DNA of 64,000 nt from Polytrichum commune (Eukaryota > Streptophyta > Polytrichopsida > Polytrichales > Polytrichaceae). The notes beneath the pieces were generated by a model. It was not told the origin of the DNA, did not search any database, and saw only the letters and a list, made by a program, of their open reading frames with translations. This document shows, piece by piece, positions 36,339-48,141 of the stretch. The position numbers and the translations under genes were made by a program. The DNA lies in the NCBI GenBank assembly GCA_950295325.1, contig OX485807.1, forward strand, positions 8,829,001 to 8,893,000. The letters run 5' to 3'. Within the stretch, counting starts at the first letter, position 1. Every line of letters starts with the position of its first letter.

Positions 36339-36410
36339 GGGGACGTAGTTCAATTGGTAGAGCGCATACTTTGCATACATTAAACTGTCGGTTCAAATCC
36401 GATCGTCTCC
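36339..36410 (+). tRNA. tRNA-Ala(UGC)-like sequence, probably a pseudo-tRNA or SINE head
   Basis: 72 nt fold as a cloverleaf. The acceptor stem GGGGACG/CGTCTCC has one G-U pair, D stem is 36348-36351 with 36360-36363, T stem is 36387-36391 with 36399-36403, and the loop TTCAAAT is in place. The anticodon loop TTTGCAT gives UGC (alanine). The anticodon stem is broken: CATAC faces ACATT and only 2 of 5 bases pair. Box A-like (TAGTTCAATTGG) and box B-like (GGTTCAAATCC) promoters survive. The damaged stem argues against a working tRNA. Confidence 0.55.
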
Positions 36411-39400
36411 AAATAAACGAGTGATCTACTGTAAAAAAACATCATAAGTGTTTGGATAAATTATGCGGCTTTAGTTTGCATAATATATTACTTTCTAAAT
36501 TGGCAAGTTATTGGGTTCTTCAAATAAGTGGTGTATTATGTACTTTTTCAGTGGTACAACTTCTATACCAATTTGGTCAACCCTAAAATGAGGTCCATAG
36601 AATTGATCAATGTCTTGCAAACAACAATGTTATTTCCTCTATATAATTCGGAACCCAAAGGCAATAATTGAATAAATTGTCTCATTTTTGTGAACATTAT
36701 AGAACATGTGGTATTAGAAAATTTTAACATTTTGTGAGTTAAATACCTTTGAAATTTGGTTGTATACACATGTTCTCATTTTGTTTTTGTTCTACTATCT
36801 ATTTTTTTCATTAAGTCTTGTTTTGGGATGTGAGAATTCGTATTGGGCCCAACAAAATCACATCCAAAAAAATCCAAAAATCTTTCAAGAAAAAAAATCA
36901 TGGAATCCTGGAATAATTTTGAGAGATATAATAATGTATTAATATATAAGGTTAACCCTATACCACAAATGAACCTTGGATTAATATGAAAAAATTCTAT
37001 TAATAAATGTGTTTATGTAGTTGTGCGTCTCCAAGTTGGAGAGGAGCCTTTAGATAATAAATTATCATTCTCTTGACATTTTTATAAGTATAATATCTTA
37101 ACTTTGGTACTAGAGCATGTTGGTTTAGTTTTCTCATCTTTGGGTTAGTCATGTAGAAGTGATGGATAGGTTTTGATCAATTAACCCAATTATAAAAAGA
37201 AAAGTATAGAACCAATTAAAATTTCTAGAAGACCAAAGTGAATGCTCCAAGAGCTTTGTTGATTTAAGAACAAATAAAAATATCCACCGTTGAGGCAATT
37301 GCTGCCAAGGATGGAGCAATCAAGTATAAACCACTTGACCCGGAGTGATTATGTGAAATTGACTATAGGGTCTAAACCCGTTCAAACTTGTTCCATAGTT
37401 AATTTAGATAATCAAGTAAGTCCTTGGACTCTCACATTACATTAAAATTTTCTTCGTATACCTTATGATAGATTTTGGCAATTTTGTTCTACATGAAAAT
37501 ACTTAATGAAAAAGAGCCATCTCAACACAAAAGGAGCCATTTTGACTAGTGGTCAAAGCTTAGTCCATGGTTCCCAACTGGTTCAAAAAACGTTGTTCGG
37601 GTCGTGTGCTAAGGGTCATGCCCCTTTTGATACAAACATCCTCCTATTATTGGATTTGTCAGATTGCCCTTGTCCACCTGATTTTATGACAAATCTACTC
37701 TGATGGCTCCCGACATAGATATATTCTTATATGCAAATGTTGTATTGTTTTTAATACTTACCAAATGAATTTTGTGACATGATAATTTTTGTTCTACGAT
37801 ACTTTTCTGCTATACTTTGAAGCGGAAATTTTCAAAAATTGAATAATCATACACATTCAATTAAAACAAGGTCTAACACATAGGTCTTCCCACCTGCAAG
37901 ATGAGGCCAAGGGGTGCCTGCCAAGAATTCAATCCTTGGACCTCATAGCCCCACTCTCACACCTTAGCCATCGACTCATTGCACATCACATGTGTAAATG
38001 GAGGGCTTTGAAGCACTCTATATATGAAGCTAGCTTTTACCTTGTAATGTAAAAATGTACAAAGTAAAATATCTCTCATCCATCCAACATAAAAACTTGT
38101 CCCTTATAGATTTTTGGCGGATTCATCTCAAATGACTTGAACTAGACTAATTTGGGGCCTTTGAACCTAAATCCAATGTTACCTTATCTATAAGTGATAA
38201 ATTGCGGCTTGTTATTATTTAAGGGCTTCTTTGTTGGATGAATGAAAGACATTTGTATGCGGTAATTTCCTCTTTCTTTTACATTGGTAATACTTAGAAA
38301 AGTGGCTATACTAATCTGGGGTCTTTGAACCGAAATCCGTCACTTGTCTAGATGACTAAAACTAGTCAAATGCAAATTGTTTACTATTTCAAGGCTCTTT
38401 GTTGAATGAATAAAAGACACTTATAGGGGGTGATGTCCTCTCTCCCTCTCACATTGGTAGTTCCTTAGGAAGGTGGCTCACATCTAGTTCTAGACTAGAT
38501 CTACAAGAACTCTTAAATGAAACAAAAACATAATATTTCTTCATGGACATCTAATAATAAACATACAATCTAATGTGTAAGCTTTAATGACTACCAAAAA
38601 TATAACAATTTGGAGGAAGGGACATAGATAACTATAAGAAGATTTATAAATTAAACAAAATGAGAACATAAGTCCTTTTATATTGAACATTCAAAAATAT
38701 ACATTGACTCTAGATATTATGGATAAATTTGAATGGTATCTATGACTAATAAGTATCCAAAAATACAACAAAAACTTCACAGGCCTTATGCATGGCCAAT
38801 AAAATAGCAAGACGGCACCATGGCCCACAAGAATGTGATTTTACTATACAAGATTAATAGTACAAATTTAATGGTGGCCCAAATCACAAAATTGCTCAGT
38901 GATGGTCCAGAATGAACGTGGTACATTGACACAAATGACCATTATGTTCATTGCAAATGTACAAAAGAACCATGATTTGTACTAGTGAAAGGACCTATGG
39001 TACAAGGATCCCTTCCGTAAAAGAATAAACAATGTTATGTAAGTGTAAAATATCTGAATCCATATTACTTAGTATTGATGAAGATGAAGATTTGTTGCAT
39101 GTGAGTTAACATCTTCACCATGCCTACATCCATCAATAAAGGTGAATGGGAGGCCCTCACATAGACTTTGTTGTTATTGGAGCTATATTGATTATCCCAT
39201 TTAATGAGGGTGGACTAATAGTGTGTGTGAGAAATTGGTGGAGGTGGTACTAAATTCCTTCTCATCATGAAATTATTGCCACCAGAACATCTAGGGTTTG
39301 GGGAGCCCAAAGTGTCAAAGTGCCAAAAATTCTCACTACAAGTCCTCTTTACATTCTTATTGTTAGGTGATGTTTTAGGAGTGAGTGGCATCGACTGTAA

Positions 39401-39621
39401 AGAAGAAGAAAAACCCTCTTCTACCTCATCAATATAAAATATGCACTCTACAAGCACCTTAAAACACACGTTAATTTCTTTGAAAGATATGGTAAATGAA
39501 CACGTATTCGTGAATTTAGTATATCACTCAGTAACAATTTCAGCCCTCACTAATTTTGAGATTTGGCAAAATAGTGTGTGTTTCGGGAATTAGTACCACA
39601 CACCGGTACTAAATGGAATAG
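36411..39621. other. Intergenic, no gene seen; a two-copy tandem repeat at 38140-38480
   Basis: No coding region. At 38148-38312 and 38313-38480 a unit of about 165 bp is repeated head to tail, with diverged copies of GGGGCCTTTGAACCTAAATCC, CTTTGTTGGATGAATGAAAG and ACATTGGTAATACTTAG. Confidence 0.5.
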
Positions 39622-39624
39622 TTA

Positions 39625-40758
39625 GGGGCGGTTTACACCATAGACCATGAACTCGTCCCACGGAAGATGCCTTATTCCGCGGTACGAGTTCATGGTCTAC
39701 ATTTCATGGTCCGAGTTCTTGAAAAATTGATTTACAAAGCCGTTGGGCCCCTCACTAGGTGTAAACTGAATGTGGACCAAGAGGAATGACCACACACCAA
39801 AAAGTGAAGGTGCTGATTTTTTTTAATACATGCCCAAAAAGGGCAATTTTGAAAAAAAATTAAGTTTGATCATTCATGGTCTTCTCTTGGGCTTCACTTG
39901 TCTTCACTTCTTGTTAAATGTGTCGAAGATGTGGCTTGCAAATCTTCTCACAACAATTTTTTTTAAATAAAATAAAATGAGCAATTTAATTTGTACATGC
40001 TCAATGTAATTTACATGTGACATGTACCTTGTGTTGTCACTACACTAAATAGGATATTTAGTGTTTGATTATATTTAATGTTGTTACCACCCTACCTTGC
40101 TCAACACTAATTTTCAATTCTTTGATAATTAATGTTAGAAGATTTCCCATTGCACTTCTTTTGACTACCCTGATCTACAGTCACTAAACCCCTACAGATT
40201 TGTCTTTTTTGTTTTGCAACTGTATTTTGTAAGCATATTGGGGTGTGTAATATACCGTTGGAAAGGTATTTTCAATACCTTTCCAAAGTTATATTACAAG
40301 CCCCAAAATTCCAAACATTACATTTGGTAGACCAAAAAAACAAATCTGCACTTGAACTCTTGAGTTCTAGATGTCCCGCGTTGTTTGGTGAAACATGTGT
40401 GAGCTGGTTTAAGGGGTAGGGCAAGGTAGTGCTGGTATGTCTCATGGGCTATGGTATAATTAAGGCGCTTAAAAGGTAGATTCATTAAAAAATTAGTGAA
40501 ATGGTAATTCTCTGACATGGGCCCTTGCCTTTTCCTACCAGACCACCTCTCTTGCCTCTCTCACCGCAAAACCCGTTGGACCATGTCAGTGCATTTATTA
40601 GGCCTTAAAAATTATATTTTGGGGACCTCGACCTCCATGGTCCCTCTGCCATTTTTTCCTTAGTGTAAACCGAAGTTGTCCCGGGAGAACTTAAACAGCC
40701 AATCAGCTGCCTTGCAGAGCCCTAGTCCAACTTCATGGTCCATAGTGTAAACCGCCCC
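39625..40758. mobile_element. PIF/Harbinger-type non-autonomous transposon
   Basis: An 1134-bp element with TIRs of about 27 bp: it starts GGGGCGGTTTACACCATAG and ends in the near-complement CTATAGTG-type sequence GTGTAAACCGCCCC. A TTA target duplication flanks it (39622-39624 and 40759-40761). A 3-bp TWA duplication and a GGGGC-type terminus are hallmarks of PIF/Harbinger (Tourist) elements. Inside are a 16-bp perfect inverted repeat near the left end (39649-39708 region) and a hairpin at about 40253-40285. There is no transposase, so mobilisation would need an autonomous relative. Confidence 0.8.
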
Positions 40759-40761
40759 TTA

Positions 40762-41771
40762 GTGTAGTATATATGACCTTGCTCATTGAGCAGTTCTCCT
40801 AATTTGAATAGCAACAATCCCATGCAAAGCCAAACAACAATTCACGTACATCATGGGTATTGCTATTGAAGGATAGCTTTCTGACTTCACGTTTTTTTTT
40901 TTTAATGCTCCCATATAATCTTAGTGTTGTGTGATCCTTTCCATCAATCCCATGCTTTCTAATTATTGTAATGTCACATGACCAAAGAAGTGCACTCAAA
41001 CTTTGGGGTCAATATTTGGATTGATAAAGTAGATTCCAGGGGATCAAGCTTTATATTTATATTTTTGTAACCCTTAGTAAGCTCTTAGAGCTATCAATTC
41101 TAGTTGTGGTATGACCTTGAAATTAAACATCCTCCACAAGCAACACTAAGCAAGTGTTAAGACACTTATTAAAATGATGTTTGCTTATGCGCTCTAAATG
41201 ATGCTTGGAGCCCCTCTCAGGATTGAGGTGTTTCACCCTTGAATTTGTGTAACTACACCAATTAGTCTTATAAGTGTGGGTCATCATTTGAAGTTACACA
41301 AGTTTGTCGAGAAGGATGTTTGTTATCAAGTAAGTTATTTCATGTGCCTTGATGTGCATAAGAGTTGGTTGTCTTATTTAGTACATGATGATGGGATGAT
41401 GGCAATCTCAGTGAGCAACACGTAATTCCAAACGGTAACCTACAATAAGAGGTTATTTCATGTACTTTATGAATAACTCAAATACGAAGACTCTTTTGAA
41501 GGTTTTACGGATAATCTACAAGTGTATAAGGAACGCGGGTACTATTTGGTTACTTTTCTTAATCGCACACCTATATTTTGATTGGTATGTGCACCCTAAC
41601 CTCCCTAATAACATCATCCTTAATGTCACTCTTCTTTTATATCTTGAAACCCTAGAGAATGGGTTTCTTTGTTTAATCTCTTATTTCTTTGTTGTCTAAT
41701 TTCTCTCTCATATATCACATGTTTGGCCTTGCTTGTTGTTGGATCTTCTTGGGGAGGTGATTATCAAAATT
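40762..41771. other. Intergenic, no gene seen
   Basis: AT-rich sequence without recognisable coding or repeat structure. Confidence 0.45.
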
Positions 41772-42155
41772 TTAGAAAATCACGTGAGATAAAAAATAGG
41801 GTCAATTTAATTCATTTAGGGTAAATTTTGTAATTTCATTAGATCTACCATAGCATTGAAAATATGTCCCCTACATGATTATATGAAAAATAAGGTGGTG
41901 GATAATTCCTTCATTTTAGCCATAAGTAGGGGGGGGGGGAAAGTTCATAAACATAGGATCCCCCTAAAAGTGTGTAGTAGGATCAGTTAAATAATTAAGG
42001 GGGTGACTACTTGGATGAAGAAGTGTGTAAATTTTGTTCAAATTTGAATCCAATGTGTTAGTATGGAGGGAAATGTCGTGTGATTATATTGGGGGAAGAA
42101 ATGTATTGGCATTCCTCAATGGCGCTAAACATGCGGGACCTCACTGGATGCTTAG
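41772..42155 (+). repeat. Second copy of the MULE left-hand region, lacking transposase
   Basis: About 380 bp match 32128-32530, including GATCTACCATAGCATTG, TATGTCCCCTACATGATTAT, GGTGGATAATTCCTTCATTT and ATGGAGGGAAATGTCGTG. An internal gap of about 20 bp falls in the coding part. After GGGACCTCACTGGATGCTTA the copies part abruptly: the first continues into transposase, this one into unrelated sequence. Confidence 0.75.
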
Positions 42156-44469
42156 AACTTGACAGCTTTCACCGTCACTCTCAACTGCTTCATGCGATCG
42201 GTTTTGGTTTTCTCACAACCTCAATCCTCGATCGTCAAGCTCGTGTTTTTTTTAGCATTTTCTAGGGTTTTTTCATGCAAATTGATGGTGCAAAGTGGAC
42301 ACTTTCTTTACAATGTTTTCCGTGTGTATTTGGTTTAGGGGTTAGTTTTCATGGTTCATTTCTTCTTTGTTGGTTTTGTGATTGCGAATTAGTTTTAGGG
42401 TTTTGGGTCTAGTCTTGCTAGGTATAAATTTAGGGTTATAATTTGACATGAAAATGAAAAAGATTAAGGTGTATACACTCACTAATGAAAAACATCTCCA
42501 AAGTGCATTGGAACTATGAAAGGGGAGGATGGAGAATTCTTAGCTCACCTAAGAATGCGCCTAGAAGAAATGAAGGTTTAAAGTTTGAATTCCAATATTG
42601 GGATCCAAACGAGTGTTGTAGAAAGGCAACCAATCTTTAATCCCTTGATAACCTTGACGATAAGGTTTTCATGGTCTTTGTCCTCTATGAGGTAATACAA
42701 GGATCATGAAAAATATATTTGATTTGATATACAAACAACACTGCCTTAGAAACATTTGATTAATACAAGGATCAATTTGGCATGTACGACACTGCCTTGG
42801 AGGTGAGTACCACTTCATGGACACAATCCAGAGTAATAAAATTGGAAACATGGTGCCACAACCTCCTACTTGTCGAGACTGGTGGATACTTGGAAATCCT
42901 TGTAGATCCATCCTCTTATTCTAGGGTAAGTTGTTCAAGTGAAGAATGTATGCTACAGTCACAAATTGTATCAACTGAGGTCATGGCAATGTACATGAAG
43001 GGAGAGGTTGATTTTTGTATTTAGTTTTCTTGTATTTGAATGTAACTTATATATATATATATATATATATATATGGGTAGTTGTGCAAAAATTGATGTCT
43101 TGTCACAATTGATTGTATTTCTTGTTTTGTTCTATCCGTGTTTATAACTTGTTTATTTCATCTTATATATTTTGTTATCTCCATGTTTATTGGTAACCCT
43201 TTAACTAGTATCCAAGTGCTATTGGTTGTGTTTTGAATGGTACTTTGAATGGTTTAGGATTCGTATTACTAATTGAAATTAAATTAATGACAATTTGAAT
43301 GTTATGGAATGTTTGTTGCTCACATAGTCGGTTTTCGCAATGCTATAGTATTTTGTCCACTATTTTATATTTGTACGATTTATAAAAAAATATTATGCCA
43401 AAAACTAGCCTCTCTAAACAATTACAAATAAATATAGGGTGCTAAATAATATGTCAAAGTAGTTTTTTAATCTATAAATAGGGAGGGAAAAATATTGAAA
43501 GGTGTATAAATATCCCCCCATTAAATACCCCATTATCGCACGTGATTACGAAACGTAAGGGGGTGTGATCGCCTTGAGCGGATCCTTCAGAGGAAGCATT
43601 AGTAGAATTTCCTTGGACCTATCACCTTTATTGTAGGTTACTCTCTTATGTCAACAATTTACCCTCATGATTGAGGCGTTGGGGGGGGGGGTAGGGCTTA
43701 GTGTTCAAGGTTTAGGGGGCAGTCGAGGGAGCAGAGACTTTGAGAAAACTTGAAGAACTTAGGAAAACAACTTGAGCTGAAATTCATAGAAGATCATTAA
43801 AGGTCACCGCACATTGTAAAAGAAAATCACCTTCGGAGATCAAACTGCATGTAAGTCGGGAACTTGGGCATGTTGGAGATGTAAGGTGTATTTCAAACTA
43901 CATTTTGTGTTGTTTCTCCTCCTTACCTACATAATATTGGGCTTGATTTGTTTTAGCTTCGTGAACTTAGAGGTTGGGAATTCCATTGAGGTGGGTTGTT
44001 GAGAGTGGGCAAGCTTCATGTAAAAGAAGAAGTAGGGTGGTGGGCACCCAAATTTTGGTCTAGAAGCTACTAGTTGTCAAATATCTTTGAAAGTTGAGGT
44101 GGATGTCATTCTTTGTCTTTGTCTTCATGGTGCCATGGTCTATATTGCATTTCAAGGTTTGATTTTGTTTGGTATTTGGGTAAGGTGAGTGCACCTACTT
44201 TGGTGCAATTTGAAGTTGAGATGCCTCGAGTTGTGCACATAATGCCATGGAGTTTTTATGGCTTCCGTTTGATTTTTGGACAATCAAAGAGGTAGTGCCT
44301 TTGACTTGTAGTGATTGTAGTGATGCATTTTCATGCCCCCGTAGGGGTTTACATCCAGTTGTCATGTTTGTTATTAGTGTCGTATTTGCTAGTACTATGT
44401 TGCTGAAGTCATCCATGTTAGCATCCATGTTAACAATGCATAATTCCTTAATTGTGGGAACACGCGAAC
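42156..44469. other. Intergenic, no gene seen; (AT)n and poly-G tracts
   Basis: No gene is recognised. A TA-dinucleotide run lies at 43048-43074 and a poly-G run at about 43680-43691. The first 150 bp, after the MULE-like fragment, read like a plant 5' leader (CT-rich, TCTAGGGTTTT) but lead into no coding frame. Confidence 0.45.
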
Positions 44470-45553
44470 ACCAGCATATCCGGATTGGCGGTTTTAAGTG
44501 CTTAATCCAGTCTGTCCAGATGACCCTAGTATCGTCCAGGGATTCTGTGAAGTGTAGGAGGTCTAGAACTTTCCGTACCTGCTTATTTCCTTTTCCTTAG
44601 CCAAATTTCCGGAAAACCTAGTTTCCGGACTTTTGGTTTCTTTTTTTTGGGGACACTCTTAACCTTCTTCCGGAGTGTGCCTTTCCGGATTGTACCTCTA
44701 GGTCCTAATTATAATGCTTACTCTCCCCTCTACGTCTACCCTCTAGAGTGGGTGGTTTCTTTCGCTGAAGATGTCCTCTATAAGATTGGAATCCGGCGCT
44801 CCCTCACAACTAATCCGGATTGATCAGATCCGGCTTGGCAGGTCACACAGAGAGATCTGGATTGTTTCTTGGGACCGTAGTGACCAGAGGAGTCCGGATT
44901 CCGATCGGAGATCTGACTCGATGGGATGAGTGGATGACCCGTACCATTCTCCGGATTGTCCCGTCCACCGGTGATGAGGCCTTCTAGGAAGATCGGATAA
45001 GTCCGGATCCCTTCCGAACCTTTGCCTAATCTTCCCCGCGGTTGTCTCACCGGGACGTTACCCTGACGTCCGGGATAATGAGGATCTCTTCCTACTACAC
45101 TCCGGAGGCGGCCTCCAACCCGGAACCCGTACTGATCCGGTCCTTCCCTTCACCTCCCGACGGATCGGTCCGGCTACCTCTACCTTGGATTCTACTCAAT
45201 CTGAGCTAACTGGGCGATCCGTACCACCATCCGGATGGGTCCGCCTAAGGGCGGTGGGAGCTCTTCAGAAGATCAGATTGGCGTAAGTCCGGATCCCTTC
45301 CGGATCTCACCCAATCTTCCCAGTGGCTATCCCACCTAGACGTTACTCAACCCACCGGATTAGTGAGGTTTCCCTCCCACTACACCCAGAGATGATCTAC
45401 AAGGCGATAATCGGATCTAAACCGGGTCTCCTCTCTCGTGTCCTATCCGGAACTCCTACCCCTCATGCTCTCCCTCTTCCTCCACTAACGCCCTCCGGAT
45501 CATTCACACACAAACAATAATCAAGGAAAGTCAAGGAGTGAGAAACCAAGGCA

Positions 45554-45559
45554 TTTATT
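45554..45559 (-). terminator. Polyadenylation signal AATAAA
   Basis: Canonical AATAAA on the minus strand, about 280 bp beyond the stop codon of the element's second reading frame. Confidence 0.5.
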
Positions 45560-45841
45560 AGAGTAGGAGTAATCAGAATACAACAACGGAGAAGGAACCC
45601 TTCCCCAACTCCTTATTCAGCCTTAAGTAGAGGCCCTAAAATCCCTAAACTGAGGGCGGCGGCCCAAGCGGCCGCCGCTAAGGAAAACCCTAACTACACT
45701 CGGTCTCCCGGATTTCCCGGATCAAGATCTGGATTTTCCGCTGACACTCCCAAGGGAAAATTTTATTACTCATCTTCAAAAACTCCTAAGTCCTACCTGC
45801 CTACCTCTATTCTGTCTAACTAAACTAGCTATTCTCCTCAA

Positions 45842-47068
45842 CTAGGAAGAGCGGTGCTTCTTCGGAGCCGATCCCTCCTTTGAATGACTACCTAATCCGC
45901 TGACGGCGGATGAGCCCCCTCCCGGCGATGCCTTCTGCAGCCGCGTGAGCATCCTCCTCATGTTTGGAGACGGGGCAACCTCGTCCTCCGAATCCGCTGC
46001 TCTCTCGGTCCGCGGTGTCCCGGTCCCTGGTGTTCCGGAGACTGTCCCTGGGGTTCCGGAAACTGTCCCCATCCGGAGGCTCCGGACCGGAGAAGGATCG
46101 CTTCCGGTGCCCTGCTCCGGATTCCGTCCGCCCGAGATCGAAGCCGTCCGCGGATCCCTGTTGGAGGCCGCTCTTGAGGGTGGCGGAGGAAAGGGACTGA
46201 CCATTTGGCAATCTTGAGGAGACGATGGCGAGGCATGGGTCATAGGGGCTTTGCCCCTACTCGGAGTTGCCTCCCTATCAGAAGTCTGGTGCCGGATCGG
46301 CGTCCTAGCCCTATCCGGAGTCCAGGATCGATCCGAGTTTCGCGGAACCGGGGACTGGCCTCTCCCGGATCGGACCGACCCGGTACTCTTCCTCCTCACC
46401 TGGGGAGAACGGGCCTGTTCCGTAGCCCTCCCGGAACTAGCCGGCTGCGAGCCGCCTCCCTGCTGGCTGGGTCCTGCAGACGTCGGCGGATTCTGCACTA
46501 GGGCCACTTCACCAACTACCTCATAGAGGGTTCCGGTTGGTGACCCAGGCGAACCCGGATAGAGTACCCGCCGGGGTGTTCCGCTTGGCGGAACCACCCT
46601 CTGAATTTCCGCCAAGAGGTCCTTCATCGTCCGTGAGTACTTCACGAGGATGGGAAGGATCTGCCTGGCGGAAGCGGGCTCTCCGGACTCCATCATCCGG
46701 TCGTAGAGGTGCGCCTTGTTGACGATCTCTGCCGGATGCCCCACCAGCTCCCGGATCCGGCTGAAGAGCACTGCTTGCTCCGCGTGGTACTTCCGGATCT
46801 CTTCGTTCTTCTGACTCAGCTCTTGAGTCATGGCCGCTACTTGCGCGGTGAGATGGGCGTTCTCCGTCTTGGCCTGCTCCAGCTCCTTCATGTCCGCCCT
46901 CTTGGCCAACTCTTGAAGAATATTTCCGGGCCCACAGTCGTCTAGAGCCTGGTTCGCCCCTCGGACGATGTGTTCCATCCGGTAGTACTGGTTCTGCAGG
47001 TCCTCCATCCCTTCCTGGACCCGTTTGAAGGGATTCTCCAGAAAGTCCCAAGCGGATAGATTCCACAT
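45842..47068 (-). CDS. Retroelement ORF B: coiled-coil protein with disordered Ser/Pro/Arg tail
   Basis: An intact 408-codon frame starting MWNLSAWDFLENPFKRVQEG. Residues about 60-115 form a coiled coil (KELEQAKTENAHLTAQVAAM, ELSQKNEEIRKYHAEQAVLF). Residues about 115-175 are helical (KAHLYDRMMESGEPASARQI). The rest, about 230 residues, is low-complexity Ser/Pro/Gly/Arg sequence with RTP, SP and GTVSGTPGTV-type repeats, ending in basic KKHRSS. No enzymatic motif, reverse transcriptase, protease or zinc knuckle is present. It follows ORF A in a shifted frame, and a TAG lies just upstream in this frame, so it needs its own start, splicing or a frameshift. It resembles the C-terminal half of plant gag-like transposon proteins. 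GC-rich codon use sets it apart from the host genes here. Confidence 0.55.
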   Translation of the reverse strand: MWNLSAWDFLENPFKRVQEGMEDLQNQYYRMEHIVRGANQALDDCGPGNILQELAKRADMKELEQAKTENAHLTAQVAAMTQELSQKNEEIRKYHAEQAVLFSRIRELVGHPAEIVNKAHLYDRMMESGEPASARQILPILVKYSRTMKDLLAEIQRVVPPSGTPRRVLYPGSPGSPTGTLYEVVGEVALVQNPPTSAGPSQQGGGSQPASSGRATEQARSPQVRRKSTGSVRSGRGQSPVPRNSDRSWTPDRARTPIRHQTSDREATPSRGKAPMTHASPSSPQDCQMVSPFPPPPSRAASNRDPRTASISGGRNPEQGTGSDPSPVRSLRMGTVSGTPGTVSGTPGTGTPRTERAADSEDEVAPSPNMRRMLTRLQKASPGGGSSAVSGLGSHSKEGSAPKKHRSS

Positions 47069-47907
47069 TCCGCCATGTGGTCTCCCGGCTGGGTCCTAGT
47101 TCCGGATGATGATGAGGAAGAGGGGGAGAGAGTGGCCTCGAGATGGTGGGCGGTGGGCTCCCGGGGGAGGAGGGAGGTGCTTCCGGGATGATTGGGTCGC
47201 TGGAAGTCTCTGTCTCGAGGTCCCCGGGTTCCGGGAGCAGCTTGTAGGTGACCTCGTCCGCCGCTATCGTTAGCAGGTCCTCCTCCTCCGCTAAGATGCA
47301 GTCGAAATGCTGGTAGAGGTGCAAAATGAAGGGGCAGAGAAAGGAGGGTTTCCGGCCGATGTGGGGGAGGGCCCGTCCGACTATCTCCTGGATGATCAGG
47401 CCCCAGTTCACCGGCCGGACTCCGGACATTGCTCCAAACAGTGTGTTAGCCATGGTGAGGCTAATCCGCTTCGGCTTGTCCGGATTGAGAATGGGCAGGA
47501 GAAACTCTAACACTCTCCGCTCCCTAAGATTCCGGCAGTTCCCAGGGTGGAATCCGTCCTTTGGATCTGCGTCCCCTCTGAACTTTCCGGCGAACAGGCC
47601 ATCGCGGCGGCCGGCCCACCCTTCTGCAATCCCCCTGGGAAACCCGTAGACCCTGTTCCAGGTATCCGGAGTCCAATGTTCCGGATCCCTCCTCTTTGTG
47701 CCTAGCCACTCTCTCGAACTTAAACTCACGGAGGGTATCTTCCGCTCTGAGGTTCCAGGGTTTAGAGAGCAGCCCCGCGCAGCCCATGACCCGGAGATCT
47801 TCTGCGAGCTCCTGCAGCTCCCTATCATCCCTCGGGATTGCAGGGGTGAGGGCTTTGAGCGGAATCGGGATGGGGTCCCTCTGATCCTCTTCCCGCGCTT
47901 CCGGCAT
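47060..47907 (-). pseudogene. Retroelement ORF A: gag-like 'plant transposon protein' domain, frameshifted
   Basis: From the ATG at 47907 the frame reads PEAREEDQRDPIPIPLKALT, then DRELQELAEDLRVMGCAGLL and SKPWNLRAEDTLREFKFERV. Near 47690-47700 the sensible reading switches frame to WTPDTWNRVYGFPRGIAEGW, RRVLEFLLPILNPDKPKRIS, LTMANTLFGAMSGVRPVNWG and SFLCPFILHLYQHFDC, then a Pro-rich linker. From memory, this succession (LAEDL-x-x-MG, then RRVLEFL-x-PIL-P-x-KP, then NT-x-FGA-x-SG) is typical of a repeated plant transposon protein without known activity. One indel therefore breaks this copy. The 3' end runs into ORF B in another frame. Confidence 0.55.
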
Positions 47908-48132
47908 TTTCCCTCCCTTTCTAACTTTCCGGTTTGCACACTCCCTCTCTCTCTTCCGGGTTCCTTCTCTTCCGTCAGAGTCCCGGCAAGCCAACTGCCG
48001 GTGACTGAAAAATGTTGAGTCCCAACAATCCAACTGCTGGCGGCTCGAAATGACAACAACCTCACCACTCGTTCTCTCAGCAATTTTGTCTTTCGTGAAT
48101 CAGGAAAAAGTGGGAAGGAGAAGGAAGGGACC

Positions 48133-48141
48133 CTTAAATAT
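48133..48141 (-). promoter_or_regulatory. TATA-like box of the GC-rich element
   Basis: TATTTAAGG on the minus strand in an otherwise GC-rich stretch, about 230 bp before the first sensible ATG (47907). A transcript starting some 30 bp downstream would cover both reading frames and the AATAAA signal. Confidence 0.4.

Noticed and set aside
36339-36410. Plastid-derived tRNA-Ala insertion
   Set aside because: It is an intron-free short copy with a broken anticodon stem and no neighbouring plastid sequence, so organellar origin is not supported.
42080-42265. 61-codon frame after the second MULE fragment
   Set aside because: It spans the breakpoint between MULE remnant and unrelated DNA, so it is chimeric.
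45888-46526. Several overlapping frames on both strands in the GC-rich element
   Set aside because: They are shadows of ORF B caused by high GC; composition is Arg/Pro/Ser junk with no domain.
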